DNA from: Roseburia sp.
GTDB taxonomy: Bacteria > Bacillota > Clostridia > Lachnospirales > Lachnospiraceae
Direction: 5' to 3'
Assembly: GCA_022771695.1 (NCBI GenBank)
Contig: JALEKJ010000051.1
Location: forward strand, 1 to 41,991
DNA length: 41,991 nucleotides
This document shows positions 16,758 to 24,073 of the stretch, piece by piece (within the stretch, counting starts at the first letter, position 1; each line of letters starts with the position of its first letter). The notes below the pieces were generated by a model. The model did not search any database. It was given only the letters and a program-made list of their open reading frames with translations, and was not told the origin of the DNA. The translations under genes and the position numbers were made by a program.

Positions 16758-17026
16758 AAAAAAATCCCTGACACTGCATCGCTGCAATGTCAGGGACGAT
16801 AAACATAATTACCGTGGTTCCACCCAGGTTCGCTCCTCCGGAACAGGAAAAGCCTCATTCTGATGATAACGGAATCACCGGACCGTATTAAAGTCACTCC
16901 GAGGTGGTCTTCGTCTGTCTCCTGCAAGGATGCTTACAGCTCCTGACAATCAGGGCATCCCTCTCTGATACACTCGCACAGAGTACTCTCCTCATCCACG
17001 TATTTTACATATGTTTTAAAATTCTT
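16758..17026 (-). promoter_or_regulatory. T-box leader, threonine specific
   Basis: A tRNA-sensing leader on the minus strand. The T-box sequence TGGGTGGAACCACGG lies at 16812-16826. A terminator stem pairs 16765-16773 with 16788-16796 and is followed by seven T (16758-16764). Stem I is visible: GAGG (16990-16993) followed by AGAGTA, closing against CCTC directly after the triplet ACC at 16906-16908. ACC followed by A in this position is the specifier for threonine, agreeing with thrS downstream. Uncharged tRNA-Thr would favour the antiterminator and allow expression of the small membrane protein and thrS. Confidence 0.93.
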
Positions 17027-17032
17027 ATCTGC

Positions 17033-17062
17033 ATTGTAGACCCAAACACACGGTTTTGTAAA
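17033..17062 (-). promoter_or_regulatory. Promoter of the T-box-thrS unit
   Basis: Minus strand TTTACA (17057-17062), 18-base spacer, TACAAT (17033-17038). The transcript would start near 17026, about 30 bases before T-box stem I. It starts within 10 bases of the SEC-C gene stop, with no clear terminator between. Confidence 0.7.
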
Positions 17063-17070
17063 GTCCTTTT

Positions 17071-17577
17071 TTATTTTTTATTCAGGCAGCACTGTTTATA
17101 CTTCTTACCACTTCCGCAAGGACACGGATCGTTACGTCCGATTTTCTTGCCGACAACGACGGTACCGGACTTCTTCTGCTCTAAGTAGAGTCTCTTTCTG
17201 GTCTCTTCATCAAAGATTGCTTCCCACTGTGGCAGTTCATACAGCCAATCTGCTTTCGCATCTACCATGTTCTTGTACAATTTTTCTTTATCGAATGCAA
17301 GGCTGACCTTTGTGTCCTCTTCCATTGTATCGATTGGGTTCGGTTCCACAAGGCTGTCATTGATTCCATCTAAGAATCCGGTCATTTCCATAACACTCAA
17401 ATCATATTTATCCGCAAGTTCTTTTACAGTCCCTTCTACTTTCTCATCCGGATTGGTAAGAAGCTTCTCATATACGCCCTTCTCCAGTAAGAAGTAGTTC
17501 TGCCAAAATCTCTGAAGCTCTCCTCTGTCTGTTTTCTCATTATAGGCAACCTTCTGCCACTGCTCTAATAATGCCAT
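17071..17577 (-). CDS. SEC-C motif protein
   Basis: A 168-aa soluble protein. Its C-terminus is the SEC-C metal-binding motif, [20 protein letters not shown], with the CxC and CC zinc ligands also found at the end of SecA. The first 140 residues are helical and acidic ([18 protein letters not shown]..., [20 protein letters not shown]) and match no family I can name with certainty; similar proteins are widespread in Lachnospiraceae. Role unknown; SEC-C motifs are often used for binding SecB or ribosomes. It has its own strong promoter and a compact structured leader (17605-17669). Confidence 0.85.
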   Translation of the reverse strand: MALLEQWQKVAYNEKTDRGELQRFWQNYFLLEKGVYEKLLTNPDEKVEGTVKELADKYDLSVMEMTGFLDGINDSLVEPNPIDTMEEDTKVSLAFDKEKLYKNMVDAKADWLYELPQWEAIFDEETRKRLYLEQKKSGTVVVGKKIGRNDPCPCGSGKKYKQCCLNKK

Positions 17578-17604
17578 AGTTGATTCCTCGATTTCTATTC
17601 GTAT

Positions 17605-17669
17605 ATTTGTATTCCGGCAGCCTTAAACCGCCTCTGCACCGGTCGCATACCCCGGACAAGAATACAAAT
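17605..17669 (-). ncRNA. Compact structured 5' leader of the SEC-C gene
   Basis: On the minus strand a perfect 10-bp outer helix (ATTTGTATTC, 17660-17669, with its complement 17605-17614) encloses 45 bases that can form two further hairpins: CCGG...CCGG and GGCGG...CTGCC with loop TTTAAGG. The result is a three-way junction of 65 nt at the very 5' end of the transcript (predicted start about 17666), ending 27 bases before the ATG. I do not recognise it as a known riboswitch class. The structure is proposed by eye. Confidence 0.55.
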
Positions 17670-17672
17670 TAC

Positions 17673-17701
17673 ATTATAGCAAATCTTCTGCTATATTTCA
17701 A
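17673..17701 (-). promoter_or_regulatory. Promoter of the SEC-C gene
   Basis: Minus strand TTGAAA (17696-17701), 17-base spacer, TATAAT (17673-17678). Close to consensus. Confidence 0.8.
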
Positions 17702-17729
17702 AACATTTTTTAGAAAAGAAATATTTGCC

Positions 17730-17758
17730 TTGACGCATGTCTCTTTTTCCGCTACGAT
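17730..17758 (+). promoter_or_regulatory. Promoter of the 76-aa membrane-protein gene
   Basis: TTGACG (17730-17735), 17-base spacer, TACGAT (17753-17758), about 35 bases before the ATG. It is back to back with the SEC-C promoter. Confidence 0.65.
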
Positions 17759-17793
17759 AATTCCATAAAACAGCAATTCAGCAAGGAGAACTT

Positions 17794-18024
17794 ATGAAAA
17801 AAGCAAAACGCATTCTCGCCATGATTGGCGTGATTCTTTTAATCGGTTTATATCTGTCCACCTTATTCTGTGCCCTCTTCGTCAAAGAGAATTTAATGAC
17901 ATTTTTAATGGCATCTATCTATGCCACCTTTGTAATCCCGGTACTCCTCTGGGCATATTCTTTTATTTACAAGCTAGTCAAGAAAGATGACGCTGAGGAA
18001 AAAAATGAGGATTCCACGGTATAA
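17794..18024 (+). CDS. Small membrane protein, two spans
   Basis: A 76-aa protein beginning MKKAKRILAMIGVILLIGLY. It has two hydrophobic helices (about residues 8-28 and 34-58) and a charged C-terminal tail, KKDDAEEKNEDS. No recognised family; many Lachnospiraceae carry short proteins of this type. It has AAGGAG 7 bases before the ATG, its own promoter and a terminator that overlaps its last codons. It is the only plus-strand gene between the ABC importer and the MATE gene. Confidence 0.75.
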   Translation: MKKAKRILAMIGVILLIGLYLSTLFCALFVKENLMTFLMASIYATFVIPVLLWAYSFIYKLVKKDDAEEKNEDSTV

Positions 18025-18042
18025 GAACATACCAGGGAATCC
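18009..18042 (+). terminator. Terminator overlapping the end of the small membrane-protein gene
   Basis: GGATTCC pairs with GGAATCC and GGTAT with ATACC around AAGAAC, followed by TTATTTTC. The 5' arm is in the last codons of the gene. It also separates this gene from the convergent HAD gene. Confidence 0.75.
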
Positions 18043-18061
18043 TTATTTTCTATGTGATATG

Positions 18062-18673
18062 CTATTTTGTCAAATCCACACCATAGGTACAAAGCTGCTC
18101 TAACGCGTCCTCATACCCGGTGAAACGGATACCCGCAATGCCTTGTGCCATCGCTGCATCAAGATTCTCCTGCCTGTCGTCTAAGAAGACACATTCCTCC
18201 GCCTTCAAATCATACTTTTTCAAAAGCGACTGATAAATTTCCGGTTCCGGCTTAATCTGCTGAACCTGGAAAGAGAAAACTGCTCCATCCACATCCTGCA
18301 AAAATGACAACGCTTCCTGTGTATTCTCATACGTCCATCTGCTGTAATTGGAAAGGATATACACATGATAGCCACATTGTTTCATGTTCCTAATCCATGG
18401 TTTTACATACTCATACTGCCAAATCGGAAGACCGATATTTTCCCATACCATTCGAATCTCTTTTTCGTATTCCGGGGCATTTGCAATAAATTTCGCCAAT
18501 ATCTCTTGATCACTCAGCTTGCTGCGGTCCAATTCATTCCAGTCGGGAGACAATACGGTTGCTTCCGCCACAAGCCTGCTCGCATTCTCATCAAAGCCCA
18601 ACTTTTGAAATGCGTAATTGGGATCCCATTCTACCAATACTTTTCCTACATCTAAAATAATATTCTTTATCAT
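18062..18673 (-). CDS. HAD family hydrolase, YihX-like
   Basis: A 203-aa phosphatase-like protein of HAD subfamily IA. Motif I is DVGKVLVEWDP: the nucleophile Asp is present, but the second Asp of the usual DxD is Gly, as in the YihX-type variant. Motif II is ILSNYS, the lysine is in IKPEPEIYQ, and motif IV is FLDDRQENLDAA. Substrate not predictable; sugar phosphates are usual. The start is ATG 18673 with AAAGGG upstream; an 18-codon in-frame extension runs back into the hairpin after purA and is rejected. It lies 67 bases after purA on the same strand. Confidence 0.85.
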   Translation of the reverse strand: MIKNIILDVGKVLVEWDPNYAFQKLGFDENASRLVAEATVLSPDWNELDRSKLSDQEILAKFIANAPEYEKEIRMVWENIGLPIWQYEYVKPWIRNMKQCGYHVYILSNYSRWTYENTQEALSFLQDVDGAVFSFQVQQIKPEPEIYQSLLKKYDLKAEECVFLDDRQENLDAAMAQGIAGIRFTGYEDALEQLCTYGVDLTK

Positions 18674-18697
18674 ATCATTTCCCTTTTCTTCGATGCA

Positions 18698-18731
18698 AAG
18701 ATAGGCTGCCGTAATTCGACAGCCCATCTTT
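18698..18731. terminator. Hairpin between purA and the HAD gene
   Basis: AAGATAGGCTGCCG pairs with CGACAGCCCATCTT with one mismatch and one wobble, loop TAATT. On the minus strand only TTT follows, so termination after purA may be partial; the T-rich side is on the plus strand. Confidence 0.55.
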
Positions 18732-18740
18732 TATTTTCTA

Positions 18741-20021
18741 TTATTTTGTACGATAAATAATATCTTCTCTTCCCGGGCCATTTGAAACCATTGTGATTGG
18801 GTAGCCAATCTGCTCCTCAATGAACTCAATATATTTTCTACAGTTCTCCGGAAGGTCCTCATACTTCTTGATTCCACGGATATCACATTTCCACCCCGGC
18901 AATACTTTCAATACCGGCTTCGCTTTCTCAAGCTTTGCAGTTGTCGGGAACTCTGTGGTAACCTCTCCGTCAATCTCATAACCGACACATACCGGAATCT
19001 CATCCAAGTATCCCAGTACATCAAGTACCGTAAACGCCACGTCTGTGGTTCCCTGCAGGCGGCAGCCGTACTTGCTTGCCACACAATCAAACCATCCCAT
19101 ACGTCTTGGGCGTCCGGTCGTAGCGCCGTACTCACCACCATCTCCGCCGCGTCTTCTGAGCTCATCTGCCTCATCTCCGAAAATCTCGCTGACAAAAGCA
19201 CCTGCTCCTACTGCAGAAGAATATGCTTTACATACAGTTACAATCTGCTTTATCTCGTATGGCGGGATTCCTGCCCCAATCGCACCATAGGCTGCCAATG
19301 TGGAAGAGGATGTAACCATCGGATAAATTCCGTGATCCGGGTCCTTTAAGGTTCCTAACTGTCCTTCTAACAGAATCGTCTTACCCTCTTTGATTGCCTT
19401 GTCCAAATAGGAAGACACATCACATACATACGGAGCTACCATATCGCGGTACCCGTGCAATGTCTCAAGCAGTTCATCCGGATTGATGAGTGGCTTATGA
19501 TAAAGATGCTCTAACAATACATTCTTTGTCTCCGCAATCCGCACTACCTTCTCCTTTAACAGTTCCTCGTCAAACAATTCACTAACCTGGAAACCAATCT
19601 TCGCATATTTATCAGAATAAAATGGCGCAATACCGGACTTTGTGGAACCGAAGGATTTACCGCCAAGCCTCTCCTCCTCATACTGGTCGAAAAGGATGTG
19701 ATACGGCATCACAATCTGTGCACGGTCAGATACCAGGATTTTTGGCATTGGCACTCCCTTATCTACAATAGACTGAATCTCTCCGAATAATACCGGAATG
19801 TTCAGCGCCACACCATTTCCAATAATACTTGTTGTATGTCCATAGAACACACCGGATGGCAGTGTGTGAAGTGCAAACTTACCATAATCGTTTACAATGG
19901 TATGTCCTGCATTTGCGCCGCCCTGAAAACGTACAATGATGTCCGCTTCCTTTGCAAGCATATCGGTAATCTTACCTTTTCCCTCGTCGCCCCAGTTGGC
20001 GCCAACTACTGCTTTAACCAT
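18741..20021 (-). CDS. purA: Adenylosuccinate synthetase
   Basis: A 426-aa enzyme that joins IMP and aspartate using GTP in the first committed step to AMP. The N-terminal GTP loop GANWGDEGKGKITDML, the catalytic Asp13/His41 region in GGANAGHTIV, GSTKSGIAP, GEYGATTGRPRRMGWFD and the C-terminal VSNGPGREDII are all present. Full length. It has GGAGG before the ATG. Its promoter is at 20104-20132, with a strong hairpin in the leader (20055-20085). Confidence 0.97.
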   Translation of the reverse strand: MVKAVVGANWGDEGKGKITDMLAKEADIIVRFQGGANAGHTIVNDYGKFALHTLPSGVFYGHTTSIIGNGVALNIPVLFGEIQSIVDKGVPMPKILVSDRAQIVMPYHILFDQYEEERLGGKSFGSTKSGIAPFYSDKYAKIGFQVSELFDEELLKEKVVRIAETKNVLLEHLYHKPLINPDELLETLHGYRDMVAPYVCDVSSYLDKAIKEGKTILLEGQLGTLKDPDHGIYPMVTSSSTLAAYGAIGAGIPPYEIKQIVTVCKAYSSAVGAGAFVSEIFGDEADELRRRGGDGGEYGATTGRPRRMGWFDCVASKYGCRLQGTTDVAFTVLDVLGYLDEIPVCVGYEIDGEVTTEFPTTAKLEKAKPVLKVLPGWKCDIRGIKKYEDLPENCRKYIEFIEEQIGYPITMVSNGPGREDIIYRTK

Positions 20022-20054
20022 TTACTTATCCTCCTAGATAGTTAAGTGAAACAA

Positions 20055-20085
20055 AATGCGGCAGTTCTGTAAAAACTGCCGCATT
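20055..20085 (-). promoter_or_regulatory. Hairpin in the purA leader, possible attenuator
   Basis: A perfect 12-bp stem AATGCGGCAGTT (20055-20066 with 20074-20085) around a 7-base loop, followed on the minus strand by TTTTGTTT. It lies between the purA promoter (transcript start about 20097) and the purA ribosome site, so it is not only the end of the LysR gene; it would intercept the purA transcript itself. Confidence 0.65.
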
Positions 20086-20103
20086 CCCTGTTTTTACTTA
20101 TTG

Positions 20104-20132
20104 ATTATATACGAAGTCACTATATAAGTAAA
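20104..20132 (-). promoter_or_regulatory. Promoter of purA
   Basis: Minus strand TTTACT (20127-20132), 17-base spacer, TATAAT (20104-20109). It is in the gap after the LysR gene. Confidence 0.75.
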
Positions 20133-20165
20133 ATTAATATTCATTATGTGTGGCATAATCATTTG

Positions 20166-21050
20166 TTATGTCTGCAAATATTGCATCAGTTTTCCAGCCG
20201 CCGCCGACATCGGAGCCCGGTCGTCTGACACAATGCAGAACTCGCGCTTTGGAATTTCTTTTTCAAATTCCAGTTTTATCAACTCTCCGCTTTTTAAATA
20301 TTCTGTTGCAAAATCCTCCACCACACAGGCAATTCCCAGATTACGCACCGCAAACTGAATCAGCATATCGCTGGTTGCAAGCTCAAATTCCGGGAAAAGC
20401 CGGACATTCTCCTCCTGTAGGAAATTTTCCACGTATTGTCTGGTGGAAGTGCTTCCCTCTAAACACATGAACGGAAGTTCCATCAGCCTCTTATATGGAA
20501 GTTTCTCTTTTTTCAGATAATCAAATTTCCTGCCTGCCACAAACACGTCTTGAATCTTGCGCACCGGGACCAGACGAATATGCGCATGCGCCGCAACCGG
20601 TGTACTTACAATTCCAAAATCAATCTTTCCGTCTCCGAGATGCTGCAAAGTCTCCGGTGTGGGCGCATTCGTTACCGTCACACGGATTCCCGGATACTTT
20701 TCATGGAACTGCTCTAAATACGGAAGCAGATAGTATTTCAATGTCATATCACTTGCACCGATACAGATTTCTCCCTGTTCTAAATTCAACATTTCGGAGA
20801 GTTTCCGTTCTCCCGAGAGAATGGTCTCATAGCCGCGTTCCACATAGGAAAAAAGCATCTCGCCCTCTTTGGTAAGCCGCACCCCTTTTGCCGTCCGCAC
20901 AAACAATGCGCAGGAAACATCTCCCTCTAAATGCTTAATTGCCTGACTTACTGCCGGCTGTGAAATGGAAAGCTGCTCTGCCGCAAGTGTAATACTTTTA
21001 TATTTTGCTACATAATAGAAAATCTTATAATATTCGAGATTAATATCCAT
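20166..21050 (-). CDS. LysR family transcriptional regulator
   Basis: A 294-aa regulator. The N-terminal winged helix-turn-helix (residues 1-62) has YVAKYKSITLAAEQLSISQPAVSQAIKHLE, the standard LysR pattern. A linker helix is followed by an effector domain beginning GEICIGASDMTLKYYLLPYLEQFHEKYPGIRV. The effector cannot be predicted. It is divergent from a MATE efflux gene, and the gap contains an 18-of-22 symmetric palindrome on the MATE promoter, so control of that gene is likely. Confidence 0.92.
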   Translation of the reverse strand: MDINLEYYKIFYYVAKYKSITLAAEQLSISQPAVSQAIKHLEGDVSCALFVRTAKGVRLTKEGEMLFSYVERGYETILSGERKLSEMLNLEQGEICIGASDMTLKYYLLPYLEQFHEKYPGIRVTVTNAPTPETLQHLGDGKIDFGIVSTPVAAHAHIRLVPVRKIQDVFVAGRKFDYLKKEKLPYKRLMELPFMCLEGSTSTRQYVENFLQEENVRLFPEFELATSDMLIQFAVRNLGIACVVEDFATEYLKSGELIKLEFEKEIPKREFCIVSDDRAPMSAAAGKLMQYLQT

Positions 21051-21096
21051 TGTTTTCCTTTTCTAGGAAAAAAGTCACCTTTTTATAAAAAATGAA

Positions 21097-21132
21097 TTGT
21101 TTTTTCCATATTGATGAAGTATACTATATCAA
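21097..21132 (+). promoter_or_regulatory. MATE promoter with LysR-type palindrome
   Basis: TTGTTT (21097-21102), 17-base spacer, TATACT (21120-21125). An interrupted palindrome at 21111-21132 is built on TTGAT, a central AGTATACT and ATCAA; 18 of 22 positions are symmetric. It covers the spacer and the -10. Confidence 0.65.
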
Positions 21133-21181
21133 CGATTTATCTTTCTTTACTATAACAGAGAACGAATGGAGACGCAATCCA

Positions 21182-22525
21182 ATGACAAAAGATATGACAT
21201 CGGGTAATCCGCTTAAAATCATTCTTTTATTTTCAATTCCGGTTTTACTCGGGAACCTGTTCCAGCAATTTTATAATATGGTAGATACGATTATCGTCGG
21301 AAGATACCTAGGCGAAGAAGCACTTGCTGCGGTTGGTTCCACCGGCTGCCTAATGTTTCTCGTTTTAGGCTTTGCCAACGGAATTGCACAGGGCTTCGGT
21401 GTTATGGTTTCGCACGCTTTCGGCGCAAAAGATTTCCGCCTGCTGAAGCATTATGTGGCACTTTCCCTGATGCTCACCGTCATCGTGTCCGTACTGCTTA
21501 CCATACCGACGGTAACCGCATCCAGACAGCTATTGCTCTGGATGAATACCCCGGAGAATATCCTTACGATGGCAGATGACTATATCAAGGTTATCTTCGC
21601 CGGCATCATACTGACCATGTTCTACAACGTGCTTTCCGGCATTCTCCGTGGCATCGGCGACAGCAAAACGCCCTTATACTTTTTGATTTTTTCCTCAATT
21701 TTAAATATTGTGCTGGATTTCTTCCTTATTGTAACCGTGAAATTAGGAACTGCCGGTGCTGCTTACGCTACGGTTATCGCGCAGGGTGTATCCGCGGTAC
21801 TTTGTTTCTTTTTTATGTTCCGCAAGTTTGATATTTTGCGCACCTCCCGTGAGGATTATTATATGGACGCTGTCGGTGTGCGAAATATGCTCTCGATTGG
21901 AATTCCCATGGCGCTTAACTACTCTATCACCGCCGTCGGAACCATGATTATGCAGAGTGCCGTCAACGTATTTGGTTCCAGCGTCGTAGCCGCTTTCACG
22001 GCCGCCTCTAAGGTCACGAGCATCGCCACTCAGACAATGCCGACACTCGGAACCGCATTTGCAACTTACTGCGGGCAGAACCTCGGCGCAGGCAAATATA
22101 AGCGTATCTACGAAGGAATGAAGCAGGGATTTTTCCTCTGCCTTTTTGCCGCCGCTGCCGGAGCTTTCATCTGCATCTTCGGTGGCAGATTCATCGTAAG
22201 TTGGTTCGTAAGCAATCCTTCCGAGGAAATCTTCACCTATGCAATGCAGTATCTCACCATCGCAAGCTGGTTCTTTATACCGCTTGCCATGATTTTCCTA
22301 TATCGCAACGCCTTGCAGGGATTGAATGAAGGACTGATTCCTATGCTTTCCGGCGTGATTGAGCTAGTATGCCGATTTGCGGTTATCGCATTTATCCCAA
22401 AAAGTACCGGCTTCTTTGGAGTCTGCTTCGCAGACCCTGCGGCCTGGGTAGGCGCCGGTATTCCGCTTCTTATCACCTACTTGCTGTGGAAGCAAAAAAA
22501 GCAGCACCAACATCTCAACCATTAA
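21182..22525 (+). CDS. MATE family efflux transporter
   Basis: A 447-aa membrane transporter with twelve predicted spans in two MatE halves. The N-terminus has FSIPVLLGNLFQQFYNMVDT followed by IIVGRYLGEEALAAVG, typical of DinF/NorM-like clostridial members that export cationic drugs or metabolites with Na+ or H+. The second half begins about residue 230 with the same pattern (SIGIPMALNYSITAVGTMIMQ). I start it at ATG 21182 (MTKDMTSGNPLK) with GGAG 10 bases upstream; the open frame extends upstream through the promoter and is not coding there. Divergent from the LysR gene. Confidence 0.92.
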   Translation: MTKDMTSGNPLKIILLFSIPVLLGNLFQQFYNMVDTIIVGRYLGEEALAAVGSTGCLMFLVLGFANGIAQGFGVMVSHAFGAKDFRLLKHYVALSLMLTVIVSVLLTIPTVTASRQLLLWMNTPENILTMADDYIKVIFAGIILTMFYNVLSGILRGIGDSKTPLYFLIFSSILNIVLDFFLIVTVKLGTAGAAYATVIAQGVSAVLCFFFMFRKFDILRTSREDYYMDAVGVRNMLSIGIPMALNYSITAVGTMIMQSAVNVFGSSVVAAFTAASKVTSIATQTMPTLGTAFATYCGQNLGAGKYKRIYEGMKQGFFLCLFAAAAGAFICIFGGRFIVSWFVSNPSEEIFTYAMQYLTIASWFFIPLAMIFLYRNALQGLNEGLIPMLSGVIELVCRFAVIAFIPKSTGFFGVCFADPAAWVGAGIPLLITYLLWKQKKQHQHLNH

Positions 22526-22548
22526 AATGATAATCTTTCCAATGCATG

Positions 22549-22588
22549 AAAATGCGTGTCGGTACTTTCCATACTGACACGCATTTTT
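22549..22588. terminator. Bidirectional terminator between MATE and degV genes
   Basis: AAAATGCGTGTC pairs with GACACGCATTTT, extended inside by GTA/TAC, with T-runs on both strands. It serves two convergent genes. Confidence 0.9.
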
Positions 22589-22597
22589 TATTCTCGC

Positions 22598-23473
22598 TTA
22601 TGCTTCTAACTCCGGAACTTTCTTCGAACATGCGACTGCAAGCGCACCCGGTCCAATATGGCAGGATACACTTAAGGATAATGGATTCATAATAATCTCC
22701 ATCCCCGGGAATGCCTCCTGCACCTCAGTCTTAAACGCTTCTGCAGCTTCTTTGTCATGGGTATATGCCATTTCCAGATGAATATGCTCTCCATTCGGAT
22801 CATTGAAACGATTTTCAAAGTCGCTCTTCATCGCTTCAATCATAATACTCTTCGCCTGTTTTACGGTTCTCGCCTTTGCAAATGCATCCAGCTTTTCCCC
22901 CTGAATCTGCAATACCGGTTTCAACTTTAACAATGTGCCAAGTGCAGCCGCCGCAGGTGTAATTCTACCACCCTTCTTTAAATAATAGAGGGTATCTACC
23001 ATGATATAAATCGAAGACTCAAACTTGTCTCTCTCCAATATCTCCCGAATCTCTGCCGCGCCTCTGCCCTGCTTGGCAAGTGCCATCGCGTCCATAACAG
23101 ACTGACGCTGTGTTACGGAAATTCGCTGATTGTTGACGACCTGAACCTTTCCTTCATAATCCTGTGCCAACATCATCGCTGTCTCGCAGGATCCACTAAG
23201 TCCGGAAGACATTGGAATATGCACAATTTCATCATATTCTTTCAACAGCTCATCCCATGTATCCGTAACATTTCCTACTAACGGCATAGAGGTCGAGATA
23301 TCTGCGCCCCCCTCTAACATCTGATAAAACTCCTCCTGATTCAAATCGATATCTTCATAAAAAGTCTTATCACCTGCGAAGAACGGCATCGGCAAAATGG
23401 TAACCCCAAGCTCCTTTGCCTCTGTCTGTGTAATGCCGCTATTACTGTCGGATACAACTGCTACCTTACCCAT
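22598..23473 (-). CDS. DegV family fatty-acid-binding protein
   Basis: A 291-aa DegV domain protein. It shows the family features: the N-terminal VAVVSDSNSGITQTEAKELG, the TSMPLVGN segment in the lipid-contact region, IPMSSGLSGSCETAMM with the serines that hold the fatty-acid carboxylate, and the long second domain beginning YYLKKGGRITPAAAALGTLL. DegV/FakB proteins present fatty acids to FakA kinase for phospholipid synthesis; no fakA is in view. It lies 14 bases after mgsA and is probably cotranscribed with it. Strong AGGAGG ribosome site. Confidence 0.92.
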   Translation of the reverse strand: MGKVAVVSDSNSGITQTEAKELGVTILPMPFFAGDKTFYEDIDLNQEEFYQMLEGGADISTSMPLVGNVTDTWDELLKEYDEIVHIPMSSGLSGSCETAMMLAQDYEGKVQVVNNQRISVTQRQSVMDAMALAKQGRGAAEIREILERDKFESSIYIMVDTLYYLKKGGRITPAAAALGTLLKLKPVLQIQGEKLDAFAKARTVKQAKSIMIEAMKSDFENRFNDPNGEHIHLEMAYTHDKEAAEAFKTEVQEAFPGMEIIMNPLSLSVSCHIGPGALAVACSKKVPELEA

Positions 23474-23487
23474 AAAATTGCTTCCTC

Positions 23488-23958
23488 CTACAATGTCTCT
23501 GAACGTTCTTTGATGTTCTTATTAAAGTTGATAATTTCATGCTCATATTCCTGATCCATATATTCAGATTTAATCATAAAATCTGCAGATGCACGATTGT
23601 TCGCAATCGGGATATCATATACCTGTGCAATACGCAAAAGCGCCTTTACATCCGGATCATGTGGCTGCGCGGTCAGCGGATCAGAGAAGAAAATGATAAA
23701 GTCCACCTTCCCCTCTACAATCTTCGCGCCAATCTGCTGGTCTCCTCCAAGAGGTCCGCTGTTATACCCTCTTACCGGAAGCCCTGTCTTGTCTGTAATC
23801 ATACGCGCGGTTGTTCCGGTCCCACACAGAAAATGTTTCTTTAAAATCTCTTTGTTCTCTTCGCACCACTGGATCAAATCTGCTTTTTTATTATCATGTG
23901 CAATTAATGCAATATTTTTCTGTTTTCCAATCGTCAATGTAATAAAATTGTCATCCAT
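23488..23958 (-). CDS. mgsA: Methylglyoxal synthase
   Basis: A 156-aa cytoplasmic enzyme that converts dihydroxyacetone phosphate to methylglyoxal and phosphate, a bypass that frees phosphate when sugar phosphates build up. It has [17 protein letters not shown] with the catalytic-site His/Lys, [12 protein letters not shown] (phosphate binding), [13 protein letters not shown] with the catalytic Asp, and [22 protein letters not shown] start at ATG 23958 (MDDNFITL) because AGGAG lies 8-9 bases upstream; an in-frame TTG/ATG upstream overlaps that site. A TATAAT at 23992-23997 (minus) is a candidate -10. Confidence 0.95.
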   Translation of the reverse strand: MDDNFITLTIGKQKNIALIAHDNKKADLIQWCEENKEILKKHFLCGTGTTARMITDKTGLPVRGYNSGPLGGDQQIGAKIVEGKVDFIIFFSDPLTAQPHDPDVKALLRIAQVYDIPIANNRASADFMIKSEYMDQEYEHEIINFNKNIKERSETL

Positions 23959-24028
23959 ATCCATTCTCCTTTGCAAAAATCAGATATTATGATTATATCA
24001 TACCCTGTTTTAATCTTCCACAAAAAAA

Positions 24029-24063
24029 TAAACCATGGATTGACCATACCAATCCATGGTTTA
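24029..24063 (-). terminator. Terminator of the Nudix-chemoreceptor unit
   Basis: A perfect 14-bp stem (TAAACCATGGATTG, 24029-24042, with 24050-24063) and 7-base loop, followed on the minus strand by a T-run. It lies 10 bases after the chemoreceptor stop. Confidence 0.88.
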
Positions 24064-24073
24064 TAAAATTTGC

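Noticed and set aside
16733..16774. N-terminal extension of the small membrane protein
   Set aside because: It lies on the terminator of the T-box; GTG 16732 has the ribosome site.
17580..17768. 62-aa plus-strand frame
   Set aside because: It covers the SEC-C leader RNA and two promoters on a stretch without coding features.
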